Part shown: positions 50,917-60,079 of the stretch, in pieces | How the letters are laid out: each line of letters starts with the position of its first letter | Numbering within the stretch: position 1 is the stretch's first letter | Source: Streptomyces sp. ISL-94 | GTDB lineage: Bacteria > Actinomycetota > Actinomycetes > Streptomycetales > Streptomycetaceae | DNA: 64,000 nt | Reading direction: 5' to 3' | Assembly: GCF_018614075.1 (NCBI RefSeq) | Contig: NZ_JAGGOZ010000013.1 | Span: 116,523 to 180,522, forward strand | Translations under genes and position numbers: made by a program | Notes under the pieces: model-generated | Databases searched by the model: none | Seen by the model: the letters and a program-made list of their open reading frames with translations, nothing else | Told to the model about the DNA's origin: nothing

Positions 50917-52310
50917 GCGTCACCACCGGCGGCGCCCTGCCCGGCGGGGAGTACGACGTGACGGTCGTCGGCGCCGGTGTGGTGGGCTCGGCGATCGCCC
51001 GCGAACTGGCCCGGCTGCCCCTGCGGACCGCCCTGGTCGACGCGTCCGACGATGTCGGCGACGGCACCTCCAAGGCCAACACGGCCATCCTGCACACCGG
51101 TTTCGACGCGGTGCCCGGCTCCCTGGAGGCCCGGCTCGTCCGGGAGGGACAGCGGCTGCTCAGCGCGTACGCCGCCGACAGCGGCATCCCGGTGGAACCG
51201 CTCGGGGCGCTCCTCGTGGCCTGGGACGAGGAGCAGCGGGCGGCGCTGCCGGGCCTCGCCGACAAGGCCGTGCGCAACGGCTACCGTGCGGCCCGGATCG
51301 TCCCGGCCGAGGAGGTGCGGGCCCGCGAGCCGGAGCTCGGGCCCGGGGCGCTGGGGGCGCTCGACGTGCCGGGCGAGTCCGTCATCTGTCCCTGGACGAC
51401 CACACTCGCGTACGCGACGCAGGCGGTGCGCGGCGGCGTCGAACTGCACCTCAACTGCCGTGTGGAATCAGTCACTTCGGGCGACCCGTATACCCTGTCC
51501 ACCGGCCGGGGGCCACTGCGCACCCGCCACCTGGTCAACGCGGCGGGCCTGTACGCCGACGAGATCGACCGGCTCCTCGGCCATGCGGACCTCACCGTGA
51601 CGCCCCGGCGCGGCCAGCTGATCGTCTTCGACGAGCTCGCCCGGAGCCTGGTGCGGCACATCCTGCTGCCGGTGCCGGGCGCCCTCGGAAAGGGGGTGCT
51701 GGTGTCGCCGACGGTGTACGGGAACGTGATGCTCGGACCGACCGCCGAGGATCTGGACGACAAGACGGACACCGGATCGACCGCCGAGGGGCTCGCGCTG
51801 CTGCGGGAGAAGGGACGGCGCATCGTGCCGGCGCTTCTGGAGGAGGAGGTCACCGCCGTGTACGCCGGGCTGCGGGCCGCCGCCGGGCGCGAGGACTACG
51901 CGATCCGGGCCCACCCCGCGCAGCGCTACGTCACCGCGGGCGGGATCCGCTCGACCGGCCTGACCGCCTCGATGGCGATCGCCGCCCACGTGGTGGAGCT
52001 GCTCGCCGACGGCGGCCTGCCGGTGGCGGGCGCTCGGGAGTTGGAGCCGGTGCGGATGCCGAACCTGGGCGAGGCGTTCCCCCGGCCGTACCGCGACGCG
52101 GAGATGATCGCGGCGGATCCGGAGTACGGCAGGATCGTCTGCCACTGCGAGCGGGTGACCCGCCGGGAGATCCGCGACGCGCTCGCGGCGACCGTCCCGC
52201 CCGGTTCCCTGGACGGCCTGCGGCGGCGTACGCGCGCGGGGGGCGGCCGATGCCAGGGCTTCCACTGCGGGGCCGCCGTCCGCGCGCTGTTCGAGGAGGC
52301 CCGCCGGTGA
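50913..52310 (+). CDS. FAD-dependent dehydrogenase, GlpA-like with C-terminal [2Fe-2S]-type domain
   Basis: A 465-residue flavoprotein. FAD-binding start: VTVVGAGVVGSAIARELAR; the D-amino-acid-oxidase fold continues with TSKANTAILHTGFDAVPGS, NAAGLYADEIDRLLG, TPRRGQLIVFD and the C-terminal FAD loop GGIRSTGLTASMAIAAHV. The last 70 residues form a BFD-type cluster-binding domain: IVCHCERVTRREIRDAL, then GRCQGFHCG, giving four cysteines. This architecture matches GlpA, the large subunit of anaerobic glycerol-3-phosphate dehydrogenase. GTG at 50913 overlaps the kinase stop (GTGA). Confidence 0.88.
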   Translation: MSVTTGGALPGGEYDVTVVGAGVVGSAIARELARLPLRTALVDASDDVGDGTSKANTAILHTGFDAVPGSLEARLVREGQRLLSAYAADSGIPVEPLGALLVAWDEEQRAALPGLADKAVRNGYRAARIVPAEEVRAREPELGPGALGALDVPGESVICPWTTTLAYATQAVRGGVELHLNCRVESVTSGDPYTLSTGRGPLRTRHLVNAAGLYADEIDRLLGHADLTVTPRRGQLIVFDELARSLVRHILLPVPGALGKGVLVSPTVYGNVMLGPTAEDLDDKTDTGSTAEGLALLREKGRRIVPALLEEEVTAVYAGLRAAAGREDYAIRAHPAQRYVTAGGIRSTGLTASMAIAAHVVELLADGGLPVAGARELEPVRMPNLGEAFPRPYRDAEMIAADPEYGRIVCHCERVTRREIRDALAATVPPGSLDGLRRRTRAGGGRCQGFHCGAAVRALFEEARR

Positions 52311-53506
52311 ACCGTACGAGCCGTATGGTCGACGTGCTGGTCATCGGCGCCGGCCCCGCCGGGCTGGCCCTGGCCGCCGGTCTCGCGGGGGCGGGCGCGG
52401 GGCGGGTCGAGGTCCTGGAGCGCGAGCGGGAGGCGGGCGGGGTGCCGCGCCACTGCCACCACGGCGGGTTCGGGGGGTTCGTGCGCCCCTGGCTGACGGG
52501 ACCGGTGTACGCACGGCGGTCGACGGAGGCGGCGGTGGCGGCCGGCGCCGCGGTCCGTACCGGTGTCACCGCCACCGGCTGGGCCGGCCCGCTGTCCCTG
52601 GAGACCACGAGCCCGGCGGGCCTGGAGCGGATCACGGCCCGGGCCGTCGTCCTCGCCACGGGCGCCCGGGAGCGCCCGCGCAGCGCCCGGCTGGTGCCGG
52701 GCTCCCGTCCGGCGGGTGTGCTGACCACCGGGGAGCTGCAGCAGTCGGTCCACCTGTACGGGCAGGAGGTCGGCCGGCGTGCCGTGGTGGTGGGGGCCGA
52801 GCCGGTGGCCCGCCACGCGGTACGTACGCTGCGCCGGGCGGGGGCGGAGGTGGTGGCCGTGGTCACGGAGCGCCCCCGCGGCACCGTCCTGCCCGGGGTC
52901 GCGCTGCTCACGGCCACGACGGTGACCGAACTGCGCGGCCGGGGCCGCCTGTCGGGTGTGGCCGTCCGCCACCAGGACGGCCGGTCGGGGTGGCTCGCCT
53001 GCGACACGGTGGTCTTCACCGGCGACTGGATCCCCGACCACGAGCTGGCCCGCCGCGGCGGCATCACCCTGGACCCGGGCACGCGCGGTCCCGCCGTGGA
53101 CGCGTGCTTCCGTACGTCGGCGCCGGGTGTCTTCGCGGTCGGCAACGCGCTCCACGGCATCGAACCCGCCGCCGCGGCGGCCTCGGAAGGCGCGGCCGCG
53201 GCGGCCGCGGTACGGGCGCAGCTGTCGGGCGCCCCGTGGCCGGACCCCGGCCCGCGGCTGCTCGTCCGGCCCCCGCTGGTGTGGGTGGCACCGAACCGGA
53301 TCACGGGAACGGCTGGGCGGCCCTTGCTCCTGCGCTCCGGGGAACCCCTGACCGCCCCGGTGGTGACGGCCCACCAGGACGGTCGGCTTCTGTGGCGCCG
53401 ACGGCTCCCGGGCCGGGTGTCACCGTCCCGGTCGCTGCGTCTGCCGCCGGGGTGGACGGCCCGGGTCGACCGGGCAGGCGGTCCGGTGGTACTGGGCATC
53501 GCCTGA
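52307..53506 (+). CDS. FAD/NAD-dependent oxidoreductase, GlpB/HcnB-like
   Basis: A 399-residue two-dinucleotide-domain flavoprotein: VLVIGAGPAGLALAAGLAGA at the start, a second nucleotide fold AVVVGAEPVARHAVRTLRRA, the ATGARERP block and the C-terminal APGVFAVGNALHGIEPAAAA FAD loop. There is no redox-active CxxC. Similar proteins pair with GlpA-like subunits in the glycerol-3-phosphate dehydrogenase or with amino-acid/opine oxidases. GTG at 52307 overlaps the upstream stop. The third member of the classic complex, GlpC (the membrane Fe-S subunit), is not present in the window. Confidence 0.85.
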   Translation: MNRTSRMVDVLVIGAGPAGLALAAGLAGAGAGRVEVLEREREAGGVPRHCHHGGFGGFVRPWLTGPVYARRSTEAAVAAGAAVRTGVTATGWAGPLSLETTSPAGLERITARAVVLATGARERPRSARLVPGSRPAGVLTTGELQQSVHLYGQEVGRRAVVVGAEPVARHAVRTLRRAGAEVVAVVTERPRGTVLPGVALLTATTVTELRGRGRLSGVAVRHQDGRSGWLACDTVVFTGDWIPDHELARRGGITLDPGTRGPAVDACFRTSAPGVFAVGNALHGIEPAAAAASEGAAAAAAVRAQLSGAPWPDPGPRLLVRPPLVWVAPNRITGTAGRPLLLRSGEPLTAPVVTAHQDGRLLWRRRLPGRVSPSRSLRLPPGWTARVDRAGGPVVLGIA

Positions 53507-53530
53507 CGTCATCCGCCACCGCGTCGCCGG

Positions 53531-53854
53531 TCATACGGGGACCTCGCCGTTCCAGGCCTCGGGCTTCACGAGCACCGGGTCCACGACGGAGCGTGCACCG
53601 CACGCGTAGGCGAGCCGGCGCAGGTGCTCCCAGGCGAAGAAGGCCTCACCCCAGGTGTCCGCCCACAGCCGCAGCTCGCCGTCGCCCGCGGGGGACCGGG
53701 TCAGGTCCCACCGGGCCCACCCCCGGACCTCCGGGTCGGGATCGAAGCGTGAGAGCCAGTTCTGCCGGTCCCAGGGCGCGCCGCCCGTCCGCGCGGTGTA
53801 CCCGTCCCGCCCCGCGGCGGCGAAGGGCTCCGCGCAGCCGCCGCCCCGGCACAC
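53531..53854 (-). CDS. Hypothetical protein of about 107 residues
   Basis: The frame carries good codon bias from about 53854 to its stop at 53531. Visible text: GGAPWDRQNWLSRFDPDPEV, GWARWDLTRSPAGDGELRLW, ADTWGEAFFAWEHLRRLAYA and SVVDPVLVKPEAW. GTG at 53854 is a guess; the frame is open further upstream but would run into the promoter of the permease. No family recognised. It is convergent with the FAD operon and divergent from the permease operon. Confidence 0.5.
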   Translation of the reverse strand: MCRGGGCAEPFAAAGRDGYTARTGGAPWDRQNWLSRFDPDPEVRGWARWDLTRSPAGDGELRLWADTWGEAFFAWEHLRRLAYACGARSVVDPVLVKPEAWNGEVPV

Positions 53855-53922
53855 GCCCGCACACCATGCGAGGAAACCCTTCGCATGTCTCCACCTCCGC
53901 CGGCTTCCGGCTACGCGACGTC

Positions 53923-53951
53923 TTGACGCTGGGCCGCTGCCCTCGGATACT
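53923..53951 (+). promoter_or_regulatory. Sigma-70-type promoter of the nucleobase permease operon
   Basis: TTGACG (53923-53928) and GATACT (53946-53951) are separated by exactly 17 bp. Predicted start point about 53957-53959, at the first base of the tandem operator that follows. The permease start codon is about 96 bp further on. Confidence 0.75.
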
Positions 53952-53956
53952 GGCGG

Positions 53957-53984
53957 CCAAATCGATTTGGCCAAATCGATTTGG
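53957..53984. promoter_or_regulatory. Two abutting palindromic operators CCAAATCGATTTGG
   Basis: The perfect 14-bp palindrome CCAAATCGATTTGG occurs at 53957-53970 and again at 53971-53984 with no spacer. Both lie at and just after the predicted start point, an ideal repressor position. A central CG in an even palindrome is typical of LacI-family operators, and a LacI-family gene ends the locus (57636-58679), so it is the likely reader. Confidence 0.8.
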
Positions 53985-54053
53985 CTCACCGTCCAGGGCC
54001 GGATCGCGGCTGAAGAACCCGAGCGTGCAGCACCGCCCGAACGGAGCTCGAAC

Positions 54054-55454
54054 GTGTCAAGTCCCCGCCAGACCCTGCCCGGTGCCGAGCACCCGGCTCC
54101 CCCTGCCTCGCCCGCGCCCGCCACGCCCCACCCCGTCGACGAATCCCGGCCCCTGGGCCGGATCCTGCTCTTCGGCGTCCAGCACGTCCTCGTCATGGCC
54201 GCCACCCCCATCTCGGCGATCTTCCTGATGAGCGCCACCCTCCACCTCAGCCCCGGCCTCACCGTCAACCTGCTTTCCGCGGCCTTCGTGCTCTCCGGAG
54301 TCGGATCCCTGATCCAGTCGCTCGGCCCGTGGAAGTTCGGGCCGCGGTTGCCTTTCGTGATGCTGCCGGGGGGCGCGCCCCTCATCCTGTTCCTCGCCAT
54401 CGCCGAACAGCACGGCCTGCCCACGGCCACCGGCGCGGTGCTCCTCACCGCCGCCTTCACCTTCGTCGTACTGCCCGTCTTCTCCAGGCTGCTCGCCTTC
54501 TTCCCGGCCCTCGTCATCGGCACGATGATCGTCATCGTGGGCGTCAACCTGGTGAAGGTCGGCGCGGTCCTCGTCACCGGGCGCCCCGGCCAACCCGGCT
54601 TCGCCGACCCCGCCAACCTCGGGCTCGGCCTGGCCACCATCGGCTTCACCGTCGCCTTCTACCTACTCTCCAGCGGCATCCTGCGCCAGCTCGCGGTCAT
54701 GCTCGGGCTTCTCGCCGGCACCGCTCTCGCCGCGTTCCTCGGCGCCGTCGACCTCGGCCGCGCCACCGACGGCGGCCTGCTCACCGTGCCGCAGCTGATG
54801 CCGTTCGGCTCACCCCAGTTCAACCTGGTCGCCGCGCTGCCCCTGATGCTCTACAGCCTCGCCTCCATGGCGGAGGCGACCGGCCAGACCGTCATCAACG
54901 CCGAAGCCGTCGGCAAGGAGATCGACACGCGCACCGCCGTCCCCAAGACCGTCCGCGGCGACGCGCTCACCTCGCTCTTCGGCGGGTTCTTCGGACTGCC
55001 TCTCATGGTCACCAGCGGCGAGAACATCGGTATCGTCCGCGTCACCGGCGTGCGCAGCCGGTTCGTGACCGCCGCGGCCGGGCTCGTCCTGATCGTCATC
55101 GGGTTCCTCGCGCCCGTGACCCGGGCGATCAGCGTCATTCCCGCCGCGGTCGTCGGCGGCACCGCGATGGTCGTCTTCGCCGTGATCACCGTCCTCGGCG
55201 TGCAGATGCTGGGGCGTTCCGACCTCGACAAGCACACGAGCACCTTCATCTGCGCGGTCGCGCTCGCGCTCGGCCTGCTGCCGATCCTGGTCCCCGGCGT
55301 GTACGGCGGCTTCCCACCGAACGTCCGCATCCTCCTCGAAAGCGGCGTCGCCGTCGGCGCGACCGTCGCCGCGGTCCTCAACATCCTCTTCCACCACGTC
55401 AGGCCGGGCATCACCGCCCGCCTGGCCACCGCCCGTACGGAAAGCAACCGATGA
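54054..55454 (+). CDS. NCS2-family uracil/xanthine permease
   Basis: A 466-residue membrane protein with about 12-14 hydrophobic segments. NCS2 marks: LLFGVQHVLVMAATPISAIF (TM1, QH motif), PFVMLPGGAPLILF, MAEATGQTVINAEAVGKEID in TM8 (equivalent of the substrate-binding Glu segment), GFFGLPLMVTSGENIGIVRV-like TM10 region and VTGVRSRFVT. Members import xanthine, uric acid or uracil by proton symport. GTG at 54054 follows GGAG with a 7-base gap. The next gene overlaps by 4 bp and is an amidohydrolase that could deaminate the imported base. Confidence 0.92.
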   Translation: MSSPRQTLPGAEHPAPPASPAPATPHPVDESRPLGRILLFGVQHVLVMAATPISAIFLMSATLHLSPGLTVNLLSAAFVLSGVGSLIQSLGPWKFGPRLPFVMLPGGAPLILFLAIAEQHGLPTATGAVLLTAAFTFVVLPVFSRLLAFFPALVIGTMIVIVGVNLVKVGAVLVTGRPGQPGFADPANLGLGLATIGFTVAFYLLSSGILRQLAVMLGLLAGTALAAFLGAVDLGRATDGGLLTVPQLMPFGSPQFNLVAALPLMLYSLASMAEATGQTVINAEAVGKEIDTRTAVPKTVRGDALTSLFGGFFGLPLMVTSGENIGIVRVTGVRSRFVTAAAGLVLIVIGFLAPVTRAISVIPAAVVGGTAMVVFAVITVLGVQMLGRSDLDKHTSTFICAVALALGLLPILVPGVYGGFPPNVRILLESGVAVGATVAAVLNILFHHVRPGITARLATARTESNR

Positions 55455-56839
55455 ACCAGCTCACCCCCGACCTACTGGACACCTCAGGGCCTTTGCTCCT
55501 GCTGCCGGACGCCGTCCTGCTGCCCGAAGGCCCCGCCGACGGCCACGCGGTCGTCGTCGCCGACGGCTCCTTCCGCGCCGTGGGACCCGCCGGGGAGCTG
55601 GTGCGCGAGCATCCGCACCTCGACCCCGTACGACTGCCCGGCCACCTCCTGATGCCCGGATTCGTCGACTCCCACCACCACCTCACGCAGAGCTTCGGTT
55701 CCGCGCTCGCCTTCGGGGAGCCCTCGGAGATCTTCCGCAGGGTGTGGGTGCCGCTGGAGGGCGCGCTGGACGAGGAATCGGCCTACGTGGCCGCCAAGCT
55801 GGCCGCGTACGAAGCCTTGCGCGGCGGTTTCACCACCGTCGCCGATGCCGGCACCCGCGCCGGTGTCGACGTCGAGGTGGTCGCGTCCGCCGCCCGCGAC
55901 GCCGGCATCCGGTGCGTGCTGGGACTGGTCTGCAACGACGCCGAGAACGGCGATCCCTCCGTCCTGGACAACGCCGAGAAGCATCTCGCGCGCTACGCGG
56001 ACGACCCGCTGGTCCACCCCTCCCTCGCCGTCTCCGTCCCCGAGGCAGCCACCGAGCAGACGCTACGGGGCACGGCCCGCCTCGCCGCAGAGGCCGGAGC
56101 CGTCGTACAGATCCACGTCAACGAGCACCTGGCCGGTGTCGAGCGCTCGCTCGTACGCCATGGGCTGCGCCCCCTGGAGCACCTGCACGCGATCGGCGCA
56201 CTCGGCCCCCAACTCCTCGCCGCGCACGCCACCCTCCTCACGCCCCGCGAGATCACCCTGCTCGCCGACACCGGGACGGCCGTCAGCTACAACCCCGTCG
56301 CCAGCGCCTGGAAGGGCAACGCCGTCGCGCCGGCCACCGCCCTGGCCGAACGCGGCGTCCGCTTCGGTCTCGGCACGGACGGCACCAGGGGCGACGGGTT
56401 CCGGCTCGCCGAGGCGGCCGAGTTCGCCCAGCGGATCGCCTACGGGCTGGCCACCGGCGACTCGTCGTGCGGCGCCGGCTGGACCTGGCTGGAGCACGCC
56501 ACGCGCGGCGGCGCCGACGCCGTCGGCCTCGGCGCGCGGACCGGCACGATCGCCGAGGGCCTGGCCGCCGACTTCCTCCTCGTCGACGTCACCAACCCCG
56601 AGCTCGCGCTGTCCTGGGACCTGCCCTGGGAGCTGGTGCGGCGCGGCAACCGCGACCAGCTCACCGCCGTGTTCGTCGCGGGCCGCATGCGCCTGTGGTG
56701 CGGCCGCCCCGTCGACTGGGACGGCCCCGCGCTCGTGCGGCAGGCGGCCGGCCTGGCCCGGGCCACCGTGGGAAGGGCCGCCATCACCCGCGTACACCCC
56801 ACCTCCACGCAGGCACGGGAACGGAGCACCGCACGGTGA
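55451..56839 (+). CDS. Amidohydrolase-family nucleobase deaminase (8-oxoguanine/guanine deaminase-like, COG0402)
   Basis: A 462-residue zinc amidohydrolase. Metal and catalytic residues: DSHHHLTQSFG (first His pair), VQIHVNEHLAG (His, Glu), LAAHATLL (His) and RFGLGTDGTRGDGFRL (Asp). The overall pattern is the cytosine/guanine/atrazine-chlorohydrolase subgroup; a substituted purine or triazine-like ring is expected, but the exact substrate cannot be read. ATG at 55451 overlaps the permease stop. Position between a nucleobase permease and a TSUP exporter supports catabolism or detoxification of an imported base. Confidence 0.87.
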   Translation: MNQLTPDLLDTSGPLLLLPDAVLLPEGPADGHAVVVADGSFRAVGPAGELVREHPHLDPVRLPGHLLMPGFVDSHHHLTQSFGSALAFGEPSEIFRRVWVPLEGALDEESAYVAAKLAAYEALRGGFTTVADAGTRAGVDVEVVASAARDAGIRCVLGLVCNDAENGDPSVLDNAEKHLARYADDPLVHPSLAVSVPEAATEQTLRGTARLAAEAGAVVQIHVNEHLAGVERSLVRHGLRPLEHLHAIGALGPQLLAAHATLLTPREITLLADTGTAVSYNPVASAWKGNAVAPATALAERGVRFGLGTDGTRGDGFRLAEAAEFAQRIAYGLATGDSSCGAGWTWLEHATRGGADAVGLGARTGTIAEGLAADFLLVDVTNPELALSWDLPWELVRRGNRDQLTAVFVAGRMRLWCGRPVDWDGPALVRQAAGLARATVGRAAITRVHPTSTQARERSTAR

Positions 56840-57546
56840 CCCCGCTGATCCTGGTGGTGCTCGCCGTCACGGTGACCGCCGCCGCGTTCGTACAGGGCAG
56901 CAGCGGACTCGGCTTCGCCCTGATCGTCGCCCCGGTCGCGGGCATCCTCGATCCCGGCCTGGTGCCGGTGTTCGTCCTGGCGGCGATGATCCCCCTCAAC
57001 GTGTACGTCGCCTGGCGCGAAAGGGCCTCACTCGATGTGCGCGGCGCAGGCTGGATCACCGCCGCGCGGCTCGCCGCGACGCCCGGCGGTCTGGCCCTGC
57101 TCTGGCTGATCCCGGACCGGCACCTCGGCCTGTTCGTCGGCCTCGCCACCGTGTTGGCGGCCGTCGTGAGCCTGGCCGCGCCCGCGTTCACGCCCGGCCG
57201 CGCCGCCTATGTGGGCGCGGGCCTGGTGACCGGCCTGACGGAGACCGCCACGGGGGTGGGCGGACCACCGCTGGCGCTGGTCTACCAGCACCGGCCGCCC
57301 GCCGAACTGCGTTCTACCGTTGCCGCGTGCTTCCTCGTCGGTGAAGTCGCTTCGCTGCTGCTGCTGTTCGCGACGGGGAAGGGGAATCCCGCGGACCTCG
57401 GGTGGGCGCTCGCGCTGGTGCCCGCGATCGCCGCGGGGGCGTGGCTGAGCCGCTTGGTGCACCACCGGCTGGACGCGCGGCGGATGCGTCTGTTCGTGCT
57501 GGTCTTCGCCTTGGTCTCGGGGCTGGTGCTCATGATCGGGCTCTGA
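56836..57546 (+). CDS. TauE/SafE (TSUP) family membrane transporter
   Basis: A 236-residue membrane protein with about 8 hydrophobic segments and two internally similar halves: FVQGSSGLGFALIVAPVAGI near the start and LVTGLTETATGVGGPPLALV in the middle, the repeat signature of TSUP proteins. Members export or import sulfite, sulfonates or other small anions. GTG at 56836 overlaps the amidohydrolase stop, so the three genes are one translationally coupled operon; the exporter may remove an anionic end product. The hairpin 57596-57635 follows. Confidence 0.88.
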   Translation: MTPLILVVLAVTVTAAAFVQGSSGLGFALIVAPVAGILDPGLVPVFVLAAMIPLNVYVAWRERASLDVRGAGWITAARLAATPGGLALLWLIPDRHLGLFVGLATVLAAVVSLAAPAFTPGRAAYVGAGLVTGLTETATGVGGPPLALVYQHRPPAELRSTVAACFLVGEVASLLLLFATGKGNPADLGWALALVPAIAAGAWLSRLVHHRLDARRMRLFVLVFALVSGLVLMIGL

Positions 57547-57595
57547 CCGTCCCCCCATGAACCGGGGCGGCGCGTCCCTGCCGCGTTGCCCCGCC

Positions 57596-57635
57596 GCCCC
57601 GCCGCCGGAACCGGAACCGGACCCGGCGGCGGGGC
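57596..57635. terminator. Bidirectional terminator, 13-bp stem
   Basis: GCCCCGCCGCCGG (57596-57608) pairs with 57623-57635 over a 14-base loop. It separates the convergent TSUP and LacI-family genes and touches the LacI stop at 57636. Confidence 0.75.
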
Positions 57636-58679
57636 TCACGGCGCGGCCGCGCCCCGCAGGGAGGAGGCACGGGCGATCACCCGCGGCTCCGGAGCCGTCG
57701 CCACCCTCGTGCCGGTGACGTCACCGCGCAGCCGGCCCAGCAGCAGGTCCACCGCGTCGGCCGCCGCCCGGTCCAGGCGCAGGTCGACAGCGGTCAGCGG
57801 CGGCTCGCAGGTACGGGCGCGCAGACCGTCGTACCGGGTGACGACCATGACGTCGTCCGGGACCGAGCGCCCGCTGTCCCGGACCGCTCGCACCGCGCCC
57901 ACCGCGAAGGCGTCCACCAGCGCGCAGACCGCGTCGATGCCGGGGTGTTGGGCGAGCAGGGCCGCGCAGCCCTCGTATCCGGCCTCTTCGCCGCCCGCCT
58001 CGGGCGCCGTCGCCACGATCGGCTCCCAGCCGTACGTCTCGGCGGCCCGCACGAAGGCGGCGCGCGCGTCGACCGACGAGTGCCGTGAACCGGATCCGAT
58101 GAAGAGGGCCGGCTGCCGGGCGCCCTGCTCGTGCAGGTGGGCGAGCAACAGCTCGGCCACGAGCCCTCCGTGCAGATCGACGTACGACGCGTCCTCGTCC
58201 GGCGACACGGGCCTGCCGAGTGCCACGTAGGGCAGGCCGCGCTCCTTCAGTACGGCCACCGCCGCGTCGTCCACGTCGGGCTCCACGACGATGGCCCCGT
58301 CGATGTCGACGGAGTACAGGGCGGACCCGGACATCACAGGCGGCACGAGCACCAGCGCGTAGTCGTGTATGAGGGCGCTCTCGGCGGCAGCGGCGGCGAC
58401 CTCCATGTAGAACCCCAGCCGGGACGGCCCTCCGGCCACCGCGAAGGGCATGGACGAGGCCAGCGCGATCGCCCGGGCCTGCCCGCGCCGCAGCCGCTGG
58501 GCCCGCAGGTTGGGCCGGTAGCCGAGCTCGCCGGCGACCTGCTTGATGCGCTCCCGGGTCCGGGGGTCGACCTTGCCGATCCCGTTGAGGGCGTGCGACA
58601 CCGTCGTGCGCGACACCCCGGCGACCCGCGCGACATCGGCGATCGTCGGCGGCCTCGGGCCGGAACCGGAAGTGGGCAT
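57636..58679 (-). CDS. LacI-family transcriptional repressor
   Basis: A 347-residue regulator. Residues 12-60 are the LacI helix-turn-helix and hinge (TIADVARVAGVSRTTVSHAL, RIKQVAGELGYRPNLRAQRL); the effector domain follows (VDIDGAIVVEPDVDDAAVAV, QPALFIGSGSRHSSVDARAA, DAVCALVDAFAVGAVRAVRD, SVPDDVMVVTRYDG). ATG at 58679 has a weak GGGAG upstream. It converges on the permease-deaminase-TSUP operon and is the only intact LacI-family gene in the window, so the tandem CCAAATCGATTTGG sites at 53957-53984 are its probable target; the effector may be a nucleobase. Control of the gal genes on its other side is less likely, since they have their own DeoR gene. Confidence 0.92.
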   Translation of the reverse strand: MPTSGSGPRPPTIADVARVAGVSRTTVSHALNGIGKVDPRTRERIKQVAGELGYRPNLRAQRLRRGQARAIALASSMPFAVAGGPSRLGFYMEVAAAAAESALIHDYALVLVPPVMSGSALYSVDIDGAIVVEPDVDDAAVAVLKERGLPYVALGRPVSPDEDASYVDLHGGLVAELLLAHLHEQGARQPALFIGSGSRHSSVDARAAFVRAAETYGWEPIVATAPEAGGEEAGYEGCAALLAQHPGIDAVCALVDAFAVGAVRAVRDSGRSVPDDVMVVTRYDGLRARTCEPPLTAVDLRLDRAAADAVDLLLGRLRGDVTGTRVATAPEPRVIARASSLRGAAAP

Positions 58680-58734
58680 CTGCGGGGTCGCTCCCTCGTG
58701 CTGACGGTGACTGGTACTGGTGACTACTCCATCA

Positions 58735-58888
58735 TCACAGCTTGCGGCAGAGCGGGGTGGTGAGCAGCCGGTTCCAGTGGGTGGCGCGCCGGTCGCCTCC
58801 GCCGAGGATGCCGCAAGCGCGGCCCGCCGTTCCGGAGTTGAGGACCGCCCAGGTGCCGTGTCCCTCCTCCGCCGCGCTCCCGCCCCGG
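58735..58888 (-). pseudogene. C-terminal fragment of an unidentified (possibly secreted) protein
   Basis: On the minus strand a frame without a start ends at 58735: GTWAVLNSGTAGRACGILGG, then GDRRATHWNRLLTTPLCRKL. Two cysteines and the Gly/Ser/Trp-rich text look like the end of an exported enzyme or inhibitor. Nothing of the upstream part is left, because galK occupies the bases before it. I do not recognise the family. Confidence 0.4.

Positions 58889-60075
<1,187 letters not shown>

Positions 60076-60079
<4 letters not shown>

Noticed and set aside
53655..54053. N-terminal extension of the nucleobase permease to 53655
   Set aside because: It would cross the promoter and tandem operator; GTG 54054 with GGAG gives the normal family length.
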